DNA from: Agapetus fuscipes | Lineage: Eukaryota > Arthropoda > Insecta > Trichoptera > Glossosomatidae | Assembly: GCA_951799405.1 (NCBI GenBank) | Contig: OX637345.1 | Coordinates: forward strand, 11,160,001-11,224,000 | DNA length: 64,000 nucleotides | Reading direction: 5' to 3' | Part shown: positions 63,626 to 64,000 of the stretch, piece after piece | Numbering within the stretch: position 1 is the stretch's first letter | Layout: the number at the start of each line of letters is the position of its first letter | Notes under the pieces: model-generated | What the model was told of the DNA's origin: nothing | Databases searched by the model: none | Seen by the model: only the letters and a program-made list of their open reading frames with translations | Made by a program: the position numbers and the translations under genes

Positions 63626-64000
63626 AAAAGCAAACTAATAGCTCAAACATACGATGGTGCTAGTGCAATGGCAGAGAGCACAATGGTGTTCAATCTAAAG
63701 TGAAAAACTTGGATAAAAATGCTATGTTTGTTCATTGTTATGCTCATAGACTTAATTTAGTGTTATCTCAATCCGTGGGTTATATTCGAGAATGCAAAAA
63801 AATTTGAGTCTCTTTTAAGTTTCTCTAGTTTTTTTTGTCGATCTTCAAAGCGAATTTCAGCTCTTGATAACAAAATAAAAAAACACTTTCCAACATCAGC
63901 TCCCACTAGGTGGAATTATAATAGTAGAATTTTAAAAATGGTGATAGATTATAAATTAGAACTAACAGAACTTTTTTTCTGATACAATTGAGGACAATGA

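Larger units (their letters stand above)
61793..64000 (+). pseudogene. ZMYM1-like hAT transposase remnant, split by a LINE
   Basis: The first part (61793-62198) reads 'GHRESADSNNKGNYIETLNL', 'KYVYIIVDECTDISQKCQMS' (first Asp box) and 'RFVGFTDVSPDRSAAALFNL'. The second (63626-64000) reads DGASAMAE (second Asp box) and, in shifted frames, 'VHCYAHRLNLVLSQSVG'-like and 'HFPTSAPTRWNYNSRILKMV' pieces. The order is that of ZMYM1/'TTF-type' hAT proteins. The N-terminal TTF finger is missing, frameshifts occur, and the C-terminus lies beyond the window. Confidence 0.72.

Overview
This window is a eukaryotic, very probably insect (at least arthropod), genomic segment built almost wholly from transposable elements of many classes, nested in one another. 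Evidence for the host group: GT-AG introns, tRNA-derived SINEs, an R1-clade LINE (a clade found mainly in arthropods), jockey/CR1/RTE-like LINEs, Penelope-like elements (PLEs), a DIRS element, PIF/Harbinger with a MADF-BESS partner, several hATs, a piggyBac-like remnant, a Helitron remnant and a MULE-like remnant, all in an AT-rich background. I see no intact single-copy host gene. Two multi-exon coding remnants (a zeste/Myb-SANT-like gene at 53999-58250 and a DUF7869-like gene at about 42316-46277) could be host genes or genes of older transposons; both are broken by later insertions.

Layout. 1-3356: fold-back element, two SINE copies, MULE-like and coiled-coil coding remnants. 3360-7402: a complete PIF/Harbinger element with 3-bp TAA target duplication, inverted termini, a 378-residue DDE transposase in two exons (minus) and a MADF-BESS protein in three exons (plus); the coding exons of each gene lie in the introns of the other. 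7480-10317: Gag remnant and AT-rich repeats. 10318-24706: a LINE whose ORF2 is open on both sides of a 9845-bp block (12039-21883) flanked by TTAA; removing the block and one TTAA keeps the ORF2 frame. That block contains a near-intact 5.06-kb DIRS retrotransposon (12545-17605: Gag, RT/RNase H, tyrosine recombinase, inverted terminal repeats, internal complementary region), SINE pieces, an unnamed dispersed repeat and a zone with a recurrent 14-mer.

24707-34000: LINE 3' region, decayed Gag, SINE, two fold-back structures, a LINE endonuclease split by a 2242-bp hAT with 8-bp duplication, and a 1-kb PLE insertion. 34000-41750: another PLE end, a LINE ORF1/ORF2 remnant, a PLE RT/GIY-YIG remnant, an R1-clade LINE with an exact-looking 296-bp tandem duplication, a CR1-like RT remnant. 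41800-46280: DUF7869-like gene remnant broken by a minus-strand RTE-like LINE and by a SINE with 6-bp duplication. 46280-53998: MITE candidate, piggyBac C-terminus, CR1 3' end, SINE and dispersed-repeat copies, Helitron remnant. 53999-58250: zeste-like gene remnant with a 2177-bp hAT, a PLE end and a SINE inside it. 60130-64000: jockey-like RT, and a ZMYM1-type hAT split by a LINE whose 3' tail matches one SINE subfamily.

How the parts work together: the Harbinger pair (transposase plus MADF-BESS DNA-binding partner), the DIRS gene set with its replication repeats, and the LINE/SINE pair sharing a 3' tail are the clearest functional units. Hammerhead ribozyme-like cores recur at about eight PLE-derived loci. 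Target-site duplications allow the order of several insertions to be read. All calls come from reading the sequence; no database search was run.
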